From Liolophura sinensis (lineage: Eukaryota > Mollusca > Polyplacophora > Chitonida > Chitonidae): DNA of 64,000 bases. Positions within the stretch are counted from its first letter, which is position 1. Each line of letters opens with the position of its first letter. The notes beneath the pieces were generated by a model. It ran no database searches, was not told where the DNA came from, and saw nothing but the letters and a program-made list of their open reading frames with translations. Shown one piece after another: positions 34,121 to 48,100 of the stretch. The position numbers and the translations under genes are program-made. Location of the stretch: the NCBI RefSeq assembly GCF_032854445.1, contig NC_088301.1, positions 4,141,703 to 4,205,702 on the forward strand. Direction: 5' to 3'.

Positions 34121-34624
34121 GCAAAGGAATTGATGGAACACCATCCAATACTCTACCAAAGGATCCGGCGGGGCATCAAGTGGGAGAGCTGTTATCTTGA
34201 GGTTAAGTCACACATGTCCCCCCTCCCCCCTCCTCCTCCCTTAGCGGCTGTATTGCCAGTATTTACGCACAGTCTTGGTCAGATCGAGTCTTTGGCTGAA
34301 ATGTCTATGAATGATAAGAGCCTCATCTCGTGTGAATTTACATGAACCCTGTATCCCACGGGAGACTGTTTAAAGGGTTTATCTGCTTTTTGGGAACTGT
34401 ATCTAGACAAAATGTCTTCAAATAGAGAAGTCGTCGGAAACCAGTGGTATATTTTCGTTCTGGTTCTCTTGACAATGTACCTATCAAAACACACTAAATG
34501 CAGAAAAAATGGAAGCAACAGCACAAAGCACTTAAGGGCGTGACGGTGATAACTGCATTTCTTTAACGAGGATATCTCTCAGCCAACCATGTGATAAAGA
34601 CTTTCCTTTATATGTACGCGTTGG

Positions 34625-34925
34625 GTTTGCGTAGTGCTTAACAATTTTTCAGACACATGACGACGATCAGTCATTAGGTGTATGTATATTTACTGTGTCC
34701 TCTTGTGCAGAGCGAGTACATGCCCCAAAAGTGCTGCCACGACTGAAGTTTCATGCCGAAGACTCCAGATGTGACACCCCACCCAGTCACATTATACTAA
34801 CACCGGGCCACCCATTTCTATTTCCTTTCTCCAGGCTCTCAGTGCTAATTATCAAGCGAGGCAGCAACAAGTGCCATTTTTAAAGCCTTTGGTGCGACCC
34901 TACCGGGGTGTGGATCCTCGCCGGT
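34625..34925 (-). mobile_element. SINE remnant, head missing
   Basis: Shares body words with the 31.6-kb SINE (plus-strand ACTGAAGTTTCATGCCGAAG; compare ACTGAAGTATAATACCGAAG) and a diverged tail (TTTTTCAGACACATGACGAC). Confidence 0.7.
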
Positions 34926-34969
34926 AAACATATACTTAAACAAGATAATTGTCAGCCCACAGGCTGTGC

Positions 34970-35066
34970 CGGGTTTCTTCCCATCATAATGGTGGCCATA
35001 ATGCTATAAGTGAAATTTTCGAGTATGGCGTAAAAGACCAATCAAATAAATAAATGAATAAATATT
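34970..35066. mobile_element. Foldback element F1, right-end remnant
   Basis: CATCATAATGGTGGCCATAA, then TAAGTGAAATTTTCGAGTAT and CCAATCAAATAAATAAATG. It directly follows a SINE remnant. Confidence 0.72.
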
Positions 35067-36639
35067 TGTCAGTGCCGCAACCATCGTCAGTTTGATAAAT
35101 CATTTTCTCTGTTGTGTATATACAGCTAAAAGTGTGTCTATCTTCAAAGAGGAACAGTACATATGGCGAACTTAAATATAGTGAGGGTATACAATTCGTG
35201 ACATATTGTATCAATTTTATTAAACGAGTGTTGCAATTTTCAATTACATCGCGATTTTAATAAATTTGATATAATGGGTCACGAATTCCACATCCCATTT
35301 ATCCCATAATTTATTTTGGACGGCTTTAGGTGGTTGGTAGAGAAGACAACGTGTTTCTACGACGACGAGTATGTAGATGAGATGGGTACTGATATTGATA
35401 TATGTGAAACGGTTGGAACCGAACCACACATTTAACTAAATATAGTTCCAGAAAACATGGGGGAAATATATGATTTTTATGAAAAGAAAACATAACACAG
35501 TCCATTGGAGTGATATAAGACGACGAGCTCTGATTTTTTGGGAAAATATCAGCATTCATAACGGTTCATTTATCGAAACAGTTGGCTCCAAATCTGTGAC
35601 TTAAATCTAGGTCATATCTCTATGACGTCACGCGATCACTTGCAGGGTGCGGGAAGCGGTGACTTTGAAAATCACATTGAACGAAATATTCAAATATAGG
35701 ATTTTAATGCGAACAGTTCGCCTCAAAACTTATTTGCTGGTCTTACTAACCGTCATGGAGCTTGAAGAATGTAACAAACCTGTCAGCTATGTTTCGAAGG
35801 GCATGATTTTTTTCTGTTTTGGACTTTCCGTGTGATGGTAGACGTGATGTTGAATCCAAAAGTCACAGTGGGACCAATCATCGTGTTCATTGTGGCAAAT
35901 AGAATGGACTAGATCTAAGAATAATCTTGAGGTACATCAGTTCCAGACCAGTTCATACACACAACACGACACTTTGGTCCTCTACAAAGTAGTATGTTAA
36001 ATTTGTAGGTTTTTAATTTAGCGAAAATATGATACCGAAGCATGCTGCTGTCGTTGATGGTTGAACATCATTTCACCGTTTCTGAATATTGGTACCTTGT
36101 TTAGGCTTACAGCGTCAAGCGCTTCATTTCCGTTCACCAATTTTTGCTATTTTTCACATTTTATGAAGATACATTTCATGCCTATCCATTGTGCCCAAAA
36201 CGTTTGGTACGTGGTACCGTTTGGTACCACGAAACTGCTGTCCCGGTACAATAAGTGATCGTTAGCCTTTTTCCCCACGGCAACAAACAATACAAACAGT
36301 TGTACTTTTCACCGGATAAACTTGTCAGTGAATGTTAGGTGGCCGATCAAAAGTTCGGGTTATTTATATCACGTGTGGAATATTGGAAATTTACATCACT
36401 GTCGTTATATTGCTGACACGGGCAAACTATGGGATAATGAATGATACTCTGTGAATGAGATTAAAAAGAGGTCCTCGTTATTTCGCCTAATAAAATCTAC
36501 TGCCACACGAATAAATCACACGAATGGTTCTGAATAAAAAACGACTTTTTATTGATTTGCCGATATATCAACATAATACACTTATATGACTTACCATCGA
36601 TGCCCATGGTATGTTTAGACAACATGGACAAAGAAAATA

Positions 36640-38860
36640 CGTGTACAAATCATCATTACTGATCATGGCACTGTAGGACTAAATAAATTGATAAAACAGT
36701 TATGTGAACTATCATCACTGGTCATGACACTGCTAGACTAAATGATTGATAGAACAGTTATGTGAATTATCATTACCCTCGATAATCATTACTCTCCATG
36801 ACACTGCTAGACTAAATGAATTGATAAAACAGTTATGTGAATTATCACCACTGGTCATGACACTGCTAGACTAAATGAATTGATAAAACAGTTATGTGAA
36901 TTATAATCACTGGTCATGACACTGCTAGACTAAATGAATTTCTAAAACAGTTATGTGAATTATAGTCACTGGTCATGACACTGCTAGACTATATGAATTG
37001 ATAAAACAGTTATGCGAACTATCATCACTGGTCACTGCTAGGCTAAATGAATTTATAAAACAGTTATGTGAATTATAATCACTGGCCATGACACTGCTAG
37101 ACTAAATGAATTTATAAAACAGTTATGTGAATTATAATCACTTTTCATTACACTGCTAGACTAAATAAATTTATAAAACAGTTATGTGAATTATCATCAC
37201 TGGTCATGACACTGCTAGACTAAATAAATTTATAAAACAGTTATGTGAATTATCATCACTGGTCATGACACTGCTAGACTAAATGAATTTATAAACAGTA
37301 ATGTGAATTATCATCACTGGTCATGACACTGCTAGGCTAAATGAACTGATAAAACAGTTATGTGAATTATAATCACTGGTCATGACACTGCTAGACTAAA
37401 TGAATTGATAAAACAGTTATGTGAATTATAATCAAGGCCATGACACTGCTAGGCTAAATGAATTGATAAAACAGTTATGTGAATTATAATCACTGGCCAT
37501 GACACTGCTAGTCTAAATGAATTGATAAAACAGTTATGTGAATTATAATTACTGGTCATGACACTGCTAGACTAAATAAATTTATAAAACAGTTATGTAA
37601 ATTATAATCACTGGTCATGACACTGCTAGACTAAATGAATTGATAAAACAGTTATGTGAATTATAATCACGGCCATGACACTGCTAGGCTAAATGAATTG
37701 ATAAAACAGTTATGTGAATTATAATTACTGGTCATGACACTGCTAGACTAAATGAATTGATAAAACAGTTATGTGAATTATCATCACTGGTCATGACACT
37801 GCTAGACTAAATGAATTGATAAAACAGTTATGTGAATTATCATCACTGGTCATGACACTGCTAGACTAAATGAATTGATAAAACAGTTATGTGAACTATC
37901 ATCACTGGTCACTGCTAGGCTAAATGAATTTATAAAACAGTTATGTGAATTATAATCACTGGTCATGACACTGCTAGACTAAATGAATTGATAAAACAGT
38001 TATGTGAATTATCACCACTGGTCATGACACTGCTAGACTAAATGAATTGATAAAACAGTTATGTGAATTATAATCACGGCCATGACACTGCTAGACTAAA
38101 TGAATTGATAAAACAGTTATGTGAACTATCATCACTGGTCACTGCTAGGCTAAATGAATTTATAAAACAGTTATGTGAATTATAATCACTGGTCATGACA
38201 CTGCTAGACTAAATGAATTGATAAAACAGTTATGTGAATTATCACCACTGGTCATGACACTGCTAGACTAAATGAATTTCTAAAACAGTTATGTGAATTA
38301 TAATCACTGGTCATGACACTGCTAGACTAAATGAATTGATAAAACAGTTATGTGAATTATAGTCACTGGTCATGACACTGCTAGACTACATGAATTGATA
38401 AAACAGTTATGTGAATTATAATCACTGGTCATGACACTGCTAGACCAAATAAATTTATACAACAGTTATGTGAATTATCATCACTGGTCACTGCTAGACT
38501 AAATGAATTGATAAAAAAGTTATGTGAATTATCATCACTGTCATGACACTGCTAGACTAAATGAATTTATAAACAGTAATGTGAATTATCATCACTGGTC
38601 ATGACACTGCTAGGCTAAATGAATTTCTAAAACAGTTATGTGAATTATCACCACTGGTCATGACACTGCTGGACTAAATGAATTGATAAAACAGTTATGT
38701 GAATTCTCATCACTGGTCATGACACTGCTGGACTAAATGAATTGATAAAACAGTTATGTGAATTCTCATCACTGGTCATGACACTGCTAGGCTAAATGAA
38801 TTGATAAAACAGTTATGTGAATTCTCATCACTGGTCATGACACTGCTAGGCTACTCTCCC
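36640..38860. repeat. Minisatellite, 59-bp unit, about 37 copies
   Basis: Unit starts CTGCTAGACTAAATGAATTG and contains AAACAGTTATGTGAATTAT and CACTGGTCATGACA. The period is 59 (for example 37,801 and 37,860). Runs of several units are themselves repeated, for example around 37,900 and 38,140. It lies between the end of gene B and the 5' side of gene A. Confidence 0.95.
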
Positions 38861-38865
38861 ACAGT

Positions 38866-39018
38866 TCAAACACTGTCCAATTCTCACAATACAAATACTG
38901 TCCAATTCTCACAATACAAATACTGTCCAGTTCTCACAAAACAAACACTGTCCAATTCTCACAATACAAACACTGTCCAATTCTCACAATACAAACACTG
39001 TCCAATTCTCACAGTAGT
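38866..39018. repeat. Minisatellite, 25-bp unit, 6 copies, in the 3' UTR of gene B
   Basis: Unit ACAAACACTGTCCAATTCTC plus ACAAT. Starts at 38,941, 38,966 and 38,991 show the 25-base period. It adjoins the 59-bp array directly on one side and the stop codon of gene B on the other. Confidence 0.94.
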
Positions 39019-39028
39019 GTCGATCTTC

Positions 39029-39138
39029 TTACTCAAAAACAATGTGCATCTTACTGTCTTTCATTTCCTTCTCGTATACTTTATCAAACCGTTTATTTTG
39101 ATCTGTGGTGAAATGATTTTTCCAGTCGCCGATCACAC
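39029..39138 (-). CDS. SULT gene B coding exon 5 (C-terminus)
   Basis: Acceptor CATTTCAG|GTGTG; codes for GVIGDWKNHFTTDQNKRF and ends MHIVFE followed by TAA. A 25-bp tandem repeat starts about 10 bases after the stop, so the 3' UTR is made of minisatellite. Confidence 0.88.
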
Positions 39139-42100
39139 CTGAAATGATGACAAGCCAAACAATTCATTGATAAGAGATTCGTTGATATTGATATACATGT
39201 ACACGCAATATGAAGGCACGTACTATGAAGGCACGTACTATGAAGACACGTACTATGAAGACACGCAATGTGAAGACACGCAATGTGAAGACATGCAAAG
39301 GCGTCAACAAACAGCATTTTAATATTTTATGTATTGCCCATAGATGACCACATTTTAAGAAATTCGACTTTTAAGTTTGGTAGGCCTGCAGAAATTAGCC
39401 CCGAGGCGTGCATTTTTGTAATTTGTGGTAGGTGTGAACATTCTGTGCCTATACAGCATTTTGCTATCTCATCGTGCATCCGTACGTCAACAGCATACAC
39501 TCAAACAACTGTATAGGATCAGCGGACACTTTCACAAAACCTCGTTAATCAATCTTTCGTAACTTTTCTCGAAGATGACGTCGCCTTATGGTACTTTAAC
39601 CTGGACAACGTCTTTTACGAAAAAAGTTACGCAGAATGTGACTGACGAAGTTTTGTGAAAGTGAACCCAGCCTTTTTGTTGCTCACATCGCTCTATTTGA
39701 CATAACGGTAGAAAGTTATTTGTTAACGGCGCATTAAGCTCATTCTTGATGGTAGTAATTTTTGGTAACGTTGGTACCTTATTTGTTATTGATAGCAGGC
39801 TAATTGATCTTCGTTTTTGTGCCTTTTGTATTTGTCACTGATTTTACTCTAGTTGGTGATTTTTCCGATATTTGATAGTTGCACCGCTTTTAATGGATGT
39901 ATCATATTTGCATTCAGCGGTAGTCCGTTGGTTTGTGGCGATATCATATTTTACTCCTGTGGTGCCCATTTGTCATTGGCGGTACCCCACTCGTTAAAGG
40001 CTACCTCACTTGTTATTGAAGTACTTCATCCGTTATAGGTTACTTCACCTGGTACTGGTGGTACTTCACTCGTTATAGGCTACCTCATCTGGTATTGGCC
40101 ATATCCCACTCGTTATAGGCTACTTCACGGGGTATTGGCGGTAATTTATTCGTTATAGGCTACTTCAAGGGGTATTGGCGATACTTTACTCGTTAAAGGC
40201 TACTTCACCTGGTATTGGCGATACTTAACTCGTTAAAGGCTACTTCACCTGGTATTGGCGGTACTTTATTCGTTATAGCTTACCTGGTATTGGCGGTACT
40301 TCACTCGTTATATGCTACCTCACCTGGTATTAGCGGTACCCCACTTGTTAAAGGCCACTTCACCCGGTATTGGCGGTACTTCATTCGTTATAGGCTATTT
40401 CACTAGGTATTGGCGGTACTTCATTGGTTATAGGTTACTTCGCCTGGTATTGGCGATACTTCACTCGTTATAGGCTATTTCACTAGGTATTGGCGGTACC
40501 CCACTCGTTAAAGGCCACTTCACCTGGTATTGCCGGTACTTTATTCGTTATAAGTTACTTCACCTGGTATTGGCGGTACCCCACTCGTTATAGGCTACCT
40601 CACTTGTTATTGAAGTACTTCATTCTTTATAGGTTACTTCACCTGGTACTGGTGGTACTTCACTCGTTATAGGCTACCTCATCTGGTATTGGCGATATCC
40701 CACTCGTTATAGGCTACTTCACGGGGTATTGGCGGTACTTCATTCGTTATAGGCTTTTTCACTAGGTATTGGCAGTACTTCATTCGCTGTAAGCCACTTC
40801 ACCTGGTATTGGCGGTACTTCATTCGTTATAGGCTATTTCACTAGGTATTGGCGGTACTTCATTCGTTATAGGCCACTTCACCTGGTATTAGCGGTACTT
40901 CATTCGTTATAGGTTACTTCACCTGGTATTGGCGGTACTTCACTCGTTATAGGCTATTTCACTAGGTATTGGCGGTACTTCATTCGTTATAGGCCACTTC
41001 ACCTGGTATTGCTGGTACTTTATTCGTTATAAGTTACTTCACCTGGTATTGGCGGTACCCCACTCGTTATAGGCTACCTCACTTGTTATTGAAGTACTCC
41101 ATTCTTTATAGGTTACTTCACCTGGTACTGGTGGTACTTCACTCGTTATAGGCTACCTCATCTGGTATTGGCGATATCCCACTCGTTATAGGCTACTTCA
41201 CGGGCTATTGGAGGTACTTTACTCGTTATAAGCTACTTCAAGGGGTATTGGCGATACTTTACTCGTTATAGGCTACTTCACCTGGTATTGGCGATACTTA
41301 ACTCGTTAAAGGCTACTTCACCTGGTATTGGCGGTACTTTATTCGTTATAGGTTACCTGGTATTGGTGGTACCTCACTCGTTATATGCTACTTCATCTGG
41401 TATTAGCTGTACCCCACTCGTTATAGGCCACTTCACCTGGTTTTGGCGGTACTTCATTCGTTATAGGCTATTTCACTAGGTATTGGCGGTACTTCATTTG
41501 TTATAGGCCACTTCATCTGGTATTGGCGGTACTTCATTCGTTATAGGTTACTTCACCTGGTATTGGCGATACTTAACTCGGTAACCTGGTATTGGTGGTA
41601 CTTTATTCGTTATAGGTTACCTGGTATTGGCGGTACTTCACTCGTTATATGCTACCTTACCTGGTATTAGCGGTACCCCACTCGTTATAGGCCACTTCAC
41701 GTGATATTGGCGGTACTTCATTCGTTATAGGTTACTTCACCTGGTATTGGCGGTACTTTATTCGTTATAGGCCACTTCACCTGGTATTGGCGGTACTTCA
41801 CTCGTTATATGCTACCTCACCTGGTATTGGCGGTGCTTCACTTGTTATAGGCCACTTACATGCTACCTCACCTGGTATTAGTGGTACTTCACTCGTTATG
41901 CGGCACTTCGCCTGGTATTGGTGGTACTTCACTTGTTATAGGCTACTTCACTTGGTATTGGTGGTACTTCACTTTTTATGGGCTACTTCACTTGTTATAG
42001 GCCACTTCACCTGGTATTGGTGGTACTTCGCTCGTTACACGGTACTTCTCCTGGTATTGGTGATACTTCACTTGTTATAGGCTACTTCACTTGATATTGG

Positions 42101-45100
42101 TGGTACTTCACTTGTTATAGGCTACTTCACTTGATATTGGTGGTACTTCACTTTTTATGGGCTACTTCACTTGGTTTTGGTGACACTTCACCTGGTATTG
42201 GTGGTACTCCACTCGTTATAGGCTACTTCACTTGATATTGGTGGTACTTCACTTGTTACAGGGTATTTCACTTGGTATTGGTGGTACTTCACTTGTTACG
42301 GGCTACTTCACTTGTTATAGGCCACTTCACCTGGTATTGGTGGTACTTCACTCGTTACACGGTACTTCTCCTGGTATTAGTGATACTTCACTTGTTATAG
42401 GCTACTTTACTTGATATTGGTGGTATTTCACTTGTTATAGGGTACTTCACCTGGTATTGGTGGTACTTCACTTTTTATGGGCTACTTCACTTGGTTTTGG
42501 TGACACTTCACCTGGTATTGGTGGTACTCCACTCGTTAAAGGCTACTTCACTTGATATTGGTGGTACTTCACATGTTATAGGGTACTTCACTTGGTATTG
42601 GTGGTACTTCACTTGTTACGGGCTACTTCACTTGTTATAGGCCACTTCACCTGGTATTGGTGGTACTTCACTTGTTATACGCTACTTCACTTGGTATTGG
42701 CGGTACTTCACTCGTTATAGGCTACCTCACCTGGTATTGGTGGTACTCCACTTTTTATGGGTTACTTCACCTGGTATTGCCAGTACTCTACTCGTTATAG
42801 GCTACCTCACCTGGTATTGGCGGTACTTCACTCGTTATAGGCTACTTCACCTGGTATTGGCGTTGCTTCACTCGTTATAGTCTATTTCACGTGGTATTGG
42901 CGGTACTTCACTCGTTATAGGCTACTTCACCTGGTTTTGACGGTACTTCACTCGTTACACGCTACCTCACCTTGTATGGATGATACTTCACTTGTTATAG
43001 GCTACTTCGCCTGGTATTGGTGTTACTTCTCTCGTTATAGGCTACTTCACCTGGTATTGGCGGTACTTAACTCGTTATAGGTTACTTCACCTGGTATTGG
43101 TGTTGCTTCACTCGCTATAGGCTACTTCACCTTGTATTGGCGGTACTTCACTCGTTATAGGCTACTTCACCCGGTATTGGCGGTACTCCACTCATTATAG
43201 GTTACTTCACCTGGTATTGGCCTTGTTTCACTCGTTATGGGCTACTTCACCTGGTATTGGCGGTACTTCACTCGTTATAGGCTACTTCACCTGGTATTGG
43301 CGGTACTTCACTCGTTATAGGCTACTTCACCTGGTATTGGCGGTACTTCACTCGTTATAGGCTACTTCACCTGGTATTGGCGGTACTTCACTCGTTACAC
43401 GCTACCTCACCTGGTATGGATGATACTCCACTTGTTATAGGTTACTTCACCTGGTATTGGTGTTGCTTCACTCGTTATGGGCTACTTCACCTGGTTTTGA
43501 CGGTACTTAACTCGTTATAGGTTACTTCACCTGGTATTGGTGTTGCTTCACTCGTTATAGGCTACTTCACCTGGTTTTGACGGTACTTCACTCGTTATAG
43601 GTTACTTCACCTGGTATTGGTGTTGCTTCACTCGTTATAGGCTACTTCACCTGGTTTTGACGGTACTTCACTCGTTATACGCTATCTCACCTGATATGGA
43701 TGATACTCCACAAGTTACAGGCTACTTCACCTGGTATTGGCAGTACTCTACTTGTTGTAGGCTACTTCACCTGTTATTGGCAGTACTCCACTCGTTATAG
43801 GCTACTTCACCTGGTATTGGCGGTACTTCACTCGTTATACGCTATCTCACCTGGTATGGATGATACTCCACTCGTTATAAGCTACCTCACTTGTTACTGG
43901 CGGTCCCTCACTCGTTATAGGCTACTTCACCTGGTATTGGCGGTACTTCACTCGTTATAAGCTACCTCACCTGGTATGGATGATACTTTACAGGCTACTT
44001 CAGCTGGTATTGGCAGTACTTCACTCGCTATAGGCTGCTTCACCTGGTATTGGCGGTATTTCACTCGTTATACGCTATCTCACCTGGTATGGATGATACT
44101 CCACAAGTTACAGGCTACTTCACCTGGTTTTGGCAGTACTCTACTTGTTGTAGGCTACTTCACCTGTTATTGGCAGTACTCCACTCGTTATAGGCTACTT
44201 CACCTGGTATTGGCTGTACTTCACTCGTTATACGCTATCTCACCTGGTATGGATGATACTCCACACGTTACAGGCTACTTCACCTGGTATTGGCAGTACT
44301 CTACTTGTTGTAGGCTACTTCACCTGTTATTGGCAGTACTCCACTCGTTATAAGCTACCTCACCTGGTATTGCCAGTACTCTACTCGTTATAAGCTATCT
44401 CACTCGCTATTGGCGATAACCTGTTTGTTGATGGCTGTGCCACAACTGTTTACTGTTGTTACCATATTTATTAATGATGTACTCTTTTTGTTAGCACAGT
44501 ATCATATTTGTTTAGGGCAGTAAGCAATTTATAAATAGCGGCACCACATTTGTACACCAAATTGTTATGAGCGGCACCTCACTTGTTTTTGACGGCATTT
44601 TATTTACTAGTGGCTGTGCCCTAATTCTTGAAAGGAAGGACAATTCAGACCAAATGTATATGAATACATCGAAAAAATACCCAACATAAAGTATAAAAAG
44701 AATAACTCTTTTTTTTGTAATGCTCGAAACCACCGCCATGTCATCAATTGCAACCAATCATGCGCGAGTTATTTTTATAACCCAAGAGCGCACGTGTTTC
44801 CGCTGACACACAGCTTTGCTTTTTGACCATATGAGCGTGTGGTAAAAGTGACGTCACGTCGTGTTTCCGGTTTCTCTAGCAAGGCGTATCCCATGACGTA
44901 GTAAGAATTCCAAATTAAAAGCTGATTTACATCAAACACGCCAGAACAAAATGGATGTGGTCGTTTTGGTTTGTTTCCACCCCTCTTCTAGAGTAAATAC
45001 GTTATACTGTTTGTTGTTTTTTCTTTTCATGGTAGCACCTTATTTTTGTTTTAATTCCGATACCAAATTTTTAACGACTGTAACATATTTAATAACAACT

Positions 45101-48100
45101 TCTGTTGTCTCCCACCTTTCCTTAAAAACCCGATTTCTCCGTTCCGCCATTGTTGTCTTTCTTCTTCCGAGTATCCGACCTTGGTCTTGCCTTTTTTCAT
45201 GGCGGCAAAGTCACACTTTTCGGACAAACGCTTGAAAAACGGTTCATTACGCGGCAAGCAAAGAAATTCAGCAAGCCTGTGTACTTCGGAATCGAAATTC
45301 TGGAAGCAGAAAAAATAGTACCATTTCAACATTTATGAATATCATGTATACATCTTCATTGTCTTTAACATATCGACCTCTGTCATTTTACACACATTTT
45401 GTTCTCTTTAACACCCAGAGGATTTCCTGTATGCTTTCTTCCTGGTGTCCTCTCGTCTTCTCTTCTGGGCGTTATTTCCTATTATCTTCCGGGTGTTCTC
45501 TAGTCCTCTCTTTCAGGTGTTTTCTCGTCTTATCTTCCCTGTGTTCTCTAGAGCCCACTTGGCTTTCACCAGTATCACATTGAGAAAAGTTCGCTAATAT
45601 ATATATATACAATTTGCCAAATGTCGGTGGTTTGATCCGGTCGGTAATGTACACGTGTTGAGTTCTTCAGTTTTGTGTAAAAACAATAAAAACATATTTT
45701 GTCGTGATATCTTCTGGTCGTCAAATAAAACTAAAGCGACATACCAGTGAAGGAAGTGACCTTTAAACAGCTTTTTACCGTGTTTTTAAAAATCCTAATT
45801 CTGTTACTTCGTCCACATACCCTTTTCAAACTTTCATAATAAATAACATGTATAGGAGCAGTTGGATGTTCTTTAATCCCTCTTTCCCATCCCTTCACAT
45901 GAGTTGACCACTTGCCATAGTCCGCTGAAAAACACACAAAAAGTTCATTATTAAGAACACAAGGGATAGAGGGAATGTACTGGAAACTCTACCACCCTAC
46001 GAAAGTAATCTGTCTGTTAAATGGGCATCTGGGAAGACATATGATACCCAACGAAAATGTTAGGCTCGTTGTTTGAAAGAGTTGGGTTATAGCGTTGTGA
46101 GTCCCAGTTATCTCCCCTGCTGATTGGGACTAAGTAGTTCGACAGCGTGTAAGGTACACAGGAATAACGTCATATTTTATTTTGAAGACTTGAGCCAAAT
46201 TTAGCGGCCTATGCAGTTACCCAAAATCAGAGTAGAACAACTGGAGATTCATTTTTGGGCAAAGTAGAAAACTGAAGGCCCTGCTTAAAGTTAAATCTGG
46301 CATTGAAGGCAATGAACACTCTAGCATGAAGTACATGTCAGATGAAAGACCAATAAATAATGTCGGCGAAAATAGATTGACTTATTCTGTAGAATATTTT
46401 TGACTTAGTAAAATGTATTTAAATCTTTGGATTCTACTGTGACCTTTTCTGACCATATTTCGACCAGGGGTGTCACTTCAGCTTTTTGCCACTTGACAAA
46501 CAGATTCCTACATTTCATCATTCACAGTGCATCTATATTTAGAGCCATGAATGCATTAAACAAATGGGCCTTGAAACAAACTATTTCAAGCCAAAAATAC
46601 TGCTGTGACGTCACTGATACGCGCAAAATAGAAGTGTAGAGACATGTTTTGGAGATGATGTAAACGAGTACGAATGCAATGTTAAATGGACAATTATCAT
46701 CTATTTTTGTATAAAAAAACCATTCTTATAGAAAATACAGTGTACAAGTCGTAAGTGGGTTAACGTCGTGAGATTAAGTTGTAAGTGGGTTTTCGTCGTT
46801 AGGCTGAGTCGTGAGCAATTTTCGTCGTGAGGATGAGTCGTAAGTGGTTATCGTCGTGAGGTTGAGTCGTAAGTGGTTATCGTCGTGAGGTTGAGTCGTA
46901 AGCGGGCTATCGTCCTGAGGTTGTCGTAAGGGCATTATCGCCGATGGTCTGAAAGTCTCTAATGTTCCGTTGATACATTATAGGATTGGCTTTGCACACG
47001 GTCGTGCGTAGAACACAATCAAAATTACATATTGTGCAAGCTATATTTTGATGTGTTTTCATTCTTCCAAATGACTGGTGAGTTTTGTGTACATGATTTG
47101 ACATATGCAAAATAACAACATTATTCCACAAGGATTTCACGAATGGAATATCTCCACAACCTTAAAACTTGAAAAACCACATAAGGCCTCTGTGTCATCC
47201 GGAATATTGAAAAGTAGCACAACATGATAAAAACTGTAAACTGAACCAACTGTTAACATGGTACTTTCGAAACCTTACGCCACAGCCTTTCAGCACAGTT
47301 TGATTCACTGATTAAAAAACTGATTAGCTTTGGTAATGATACATTGAATGATTCGTTGACTGATTGGCTCATTGCCGTATTGTTTGGTTGCTGGATTGAT
47401 TCACGGACTTAACTAAACTGTATTCATCGCAAATAAACACTATGAAATAAGCATAAATAAGGGTTTCCATGAGATACCTTTGCCTTCTAACCACATCTCA
47501 AAGTAGTCCGGCCAGATGCCATGATAATCATACACCCCAACCAGTCCCTTGTGGTGATGGTAATGAGAGACGCAGACATCTTTCGGATTCCTTAAAATGT
47601 ATACCATCTTGGATCCCTTCCTGAACACATCCGGTGGAATGTCTTCAAACTGTAAGTGATGACTCAGACATCTTGGTGACCTCATTTTATCGAAATGTTC
47701 TTGATCACAAAAATCCAGCATAGCCAACATCTTATTTCCTTTGACGTATTCGGTATTTCCGATCAGCAACATGTTGCAGATTTCCCAGAGCCAATTTCCG
47801 CCTGTTGTGTGGAACAAAGAAAAAGTATACATAGATGAAATACGGTGCTAAACACACAAGGAAAGTACGAAATACAGGAACCTCATCTAGGCCTCACGAT
47901 CCGTGAATTACCATAGGCCCCTGCTTAGTCCCTCATTATGCTGGGCAGAGGAAAGACGCCCAGAAGCATGTGGCCCACGCGGCTAAGTCTGACAGTTTTT
48001 GAAGTAGGCCTACATTTATACCTGGTGTTAGAATGGTGAGCAAGGAATCGCTGACGTAACGTCCAACGTACAAGATACGTGTATTGTGAAGCCCGACTCG

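Larger units (their letters stand above)
33201..36639. other. Intergenic spacer between genes A and B
   Basis: Apart from the CT microsatellite, the SINE remnant and the F1 remnant there is unique AT-rich DNA. No frame over 120 codons and none with a known motif. Confidence 0.55.

Noticed and set aside
36640-38860. CRISPR array
   Set aside because: The units are contiguous, with no unique spacers, and the surroundings are eukaryotic.
39985-44410. Many short open frames reading VLHSLYATSPGIGGT
   Set aside because: By-products of the 40-bp array; they shift frame every unit set and have no conserved start.
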